A stretch of 27,379 nt of DNA from Paracoccaceae bacterium (GTDB lineage: Bacteria > Pseudomonadota > Alphaproteobacteria > Rhodobacterales > Rhodobacteraceae). The position numbers and the translations under genes were made by a program. The notes beneath the pieces are model-generated. The model was not told where the DNA came from, did not search any database, and saw only the letters and a program-made list of their open reading frames with translations. The stretch is from NCBI GenBank assembly GCA_003447515.1, contig DLZA01000213.1, positions 1 through 27,379 on the forward strand. The letters are read 5' to 3'. Position 1 is the stretch's first letter. Each line of letters starts with the position of its first letter. This document shows, piece after piece, positions 26,276 to 27,379 of the stretch.

Positions 26276-27379
26276 ATGCCCAATGATTTTCAACCGTTGC
26301 GACGCGCTCTGCTTTCTGTTTCTGACAAGACAGGTCTGATTAACCTTGCGACCAAGCTAAGTGCGATTGGTGTGGAATTGCTTTCCACCGGGGGGACGGC
26401 GAAGGCCCTACGTGACGCTGGGCTGCCAGTAAAGGACGTGTCCGAAATTACTAATTTCCCGGAAATGATGGACGGTCGTGTTAAGACGCTGCATCCCATG
26501 GTGCATGGCGGTTTGCTGGCTCTTCGGGACAATACTGATCATCTAGCTGCGATGGACAAGCATGGAATTGGGAATATCGATTTATTAGTTGTTAACCTTT
26601 ATCCGTTTGAGGCTGCAGTAGCGGCAGGTTCTGATTATAATACCTGTATTGAAAACATCGATATTGGCGGGCCGGCGATGATTCGAGCAGCGGCTAAGAA
26701 CCACGGATTTGTTTCTGTGGTAGTGGATGTAGAAGACTATGATGTTTTATTGTCCGAATTAGAAGTAAACGATGGGCAGACCACGCTGGCGTTTCGCCAA
26801 AGTTTGGCTCAGGCTGCCTACGCGCGGACTGGGGCTTATGATGCGGCTGTTTCAACCTGGATGGCGGCAGCGATAGGAGTGGATGCACCACGACGCAAAG
26901 CGATTGCGGGTACGTTTGTTCAAAAAATGCGCTACGGTGAAAACCCCCACCAAGCTGCGAGTTTTTATTCCAATGGTGATGCGAGGTGTGGTGTGGCCAC
27001 GGCCGAGCAGCATCAGGGCAAGGCATTGTCGTATAACAACATCAACGATACAGATGCGGCGTTTGAATTGATTGCGGAGTTTGACCCTGCCAACGGGCCA
27101 GCCTGTGCGATTATAAAGCATGCTAACCCTTGTGGTATGGCCAAGGCTGCGACGATGGCAGCAGCTTATCGATCGGCCTTTGATTGTGACCGTACGTCTG
27201 CTTTTGGTGGGATTATTGCACTGAACCAAACGCTTGATGCATCTACTGCTGAGCAGATTGTTAAAATTTTTACGGAAGTGGTAATTGCGCCTGATGCGAC
27301 AGAGGAAGCAAAAGCTGTGTTTGCAGCAAAAAAAAACCTGCGTTTGCTGACTGCGGGTGGTTTGCCGGATATGTGCAAA
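26276..27379 (+). CDS. purH: Bifunctional AICAR formyltransferase/IMP cyclohydrolase PurH (3' truncated)
   Basis: The frame starts at ATG 26276 and is still open at the right edge, giving 368 of about 530 expected residues. It carries out the last two steps of IMP synthesis. The N-terminal MGS-like IMP cyclohydrolase domain is complete: [64 protein letters not shown] and [17 protein letters not shown]. The AICAR transformylase domain begins around residue 200 with [41 protein letters not shown] (catalytic Lys-His pair) and [14 protein letters not shown]. The remaining part of this domain lies beyond the window. A weak AAAGG is 15 nt upstream of the ATG. Confidence 0.96.
   Translation, partial: MPNDFQPLRRALLSVSDKTGLINLATKLSAIGVELLSTGGTAKALRDAGLPVKDVSEITNFPEMMDGRVKTLHPMVHGGLLALRDNTDHLAAMDKHGIGNIDLLVVNLYPFEAAVAAGSDYNTCIENIDIGGPAMIRAAAKNHGFVSVVVDVEDYDVLLSELEVNDGQTTLAFRQSLAQAAYARTGAYDAAVSTWMAAAIGVDAPRRKAIAGTFVQKMRYGENPHQAASFYSNGDARCGVATAEQHQGKALSYNNINDTDAAFELIAEFDPANGPACAIIKHANPCGMAKAATMAAAYRSAFDCDRTSAFGGIIALNQTLDASTAEQIVKIFTEVVIAPDATEEAKAVFAAKKNLRLLTAGGLPDMCK

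Noticed and set aside
1..27379. tRNA genes, CRISPR repeats, insertion sequences, phage genes
   Set aside because: I scanned the gaps by eye and saw no cloverleaf with a GTTCRA-type T-loop, no regularly spaced repeats, no transposase or integrase-like protein; most gaps are under 150 nt.

Overview
The window looks like chromosomal DNA of an alphaproteobacterium, most likely a marine Rhodobacterales (Roseobacter-group) member. The grounds are the gene neighbourhoods (rbfA/truB beside dapB, a DUF1674/SdhAF4 gene, rsmB followed by a heparinase II/III-like gene and purH), the protein sequences, and a G+C content that looks close to half by eye (not counted). I saw no insertion sequence, phage gene, CRISPR array, rRNA or tRNA.

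Left part (1-12.5 kb). A 5'-truncated type II NADH dehydrogenase-like flavoprotein with a C-terminal cyclic-nucleotide-binding domain enters from the left edge. Facing it is a minus-strand run of eight genes. In transcription order these are: an AmiC-like binding protein without a signal peptide; a flotillin/SPFH membrane protein; a Tat-exported UrtA/FmdD-type substrate-binding protein; two LivH/LivM-type permeases; a LivG/UrtD-type ATPase; a single polypeptide fusing a LivF/UrtE-type ATPase to a complete amidase-signature hydrolase; and an ACSF2-like acyl-CoA synthetase. Junctions in the distal half overlap or are 12 nt apart, so this reads as one operon. It could sense an amide, bind and import it, hydrolyse it at the transporter and activate the released acid with CoA. 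The ATPase-amidase fusion is the most unusual element. A MarR-family gene is divergent from the operon.

Middle (12.5-19.4 kb). The MarR gene is followed by acs (acetyl-CoA synthetase), convergent truA, a roughly 470-nt stretch holding what looks like a frameshifted small lipoprotein gene, and ileS.

Right part (19.4-27.4 kb). A tight minus-strand cluster rbfA / phosphodiester-glycosidase-like / truB / DUF1643 is divergent from dapB. SdhAF4 (minus) is divergent from rsmB, which is followed by a heparinase II/III-like gene and the 5' part of purH, cut by the right edge. This half is mostly housekeeping (tRNA modification and charging, ribosome maturation, lysine/cell wall, purines).
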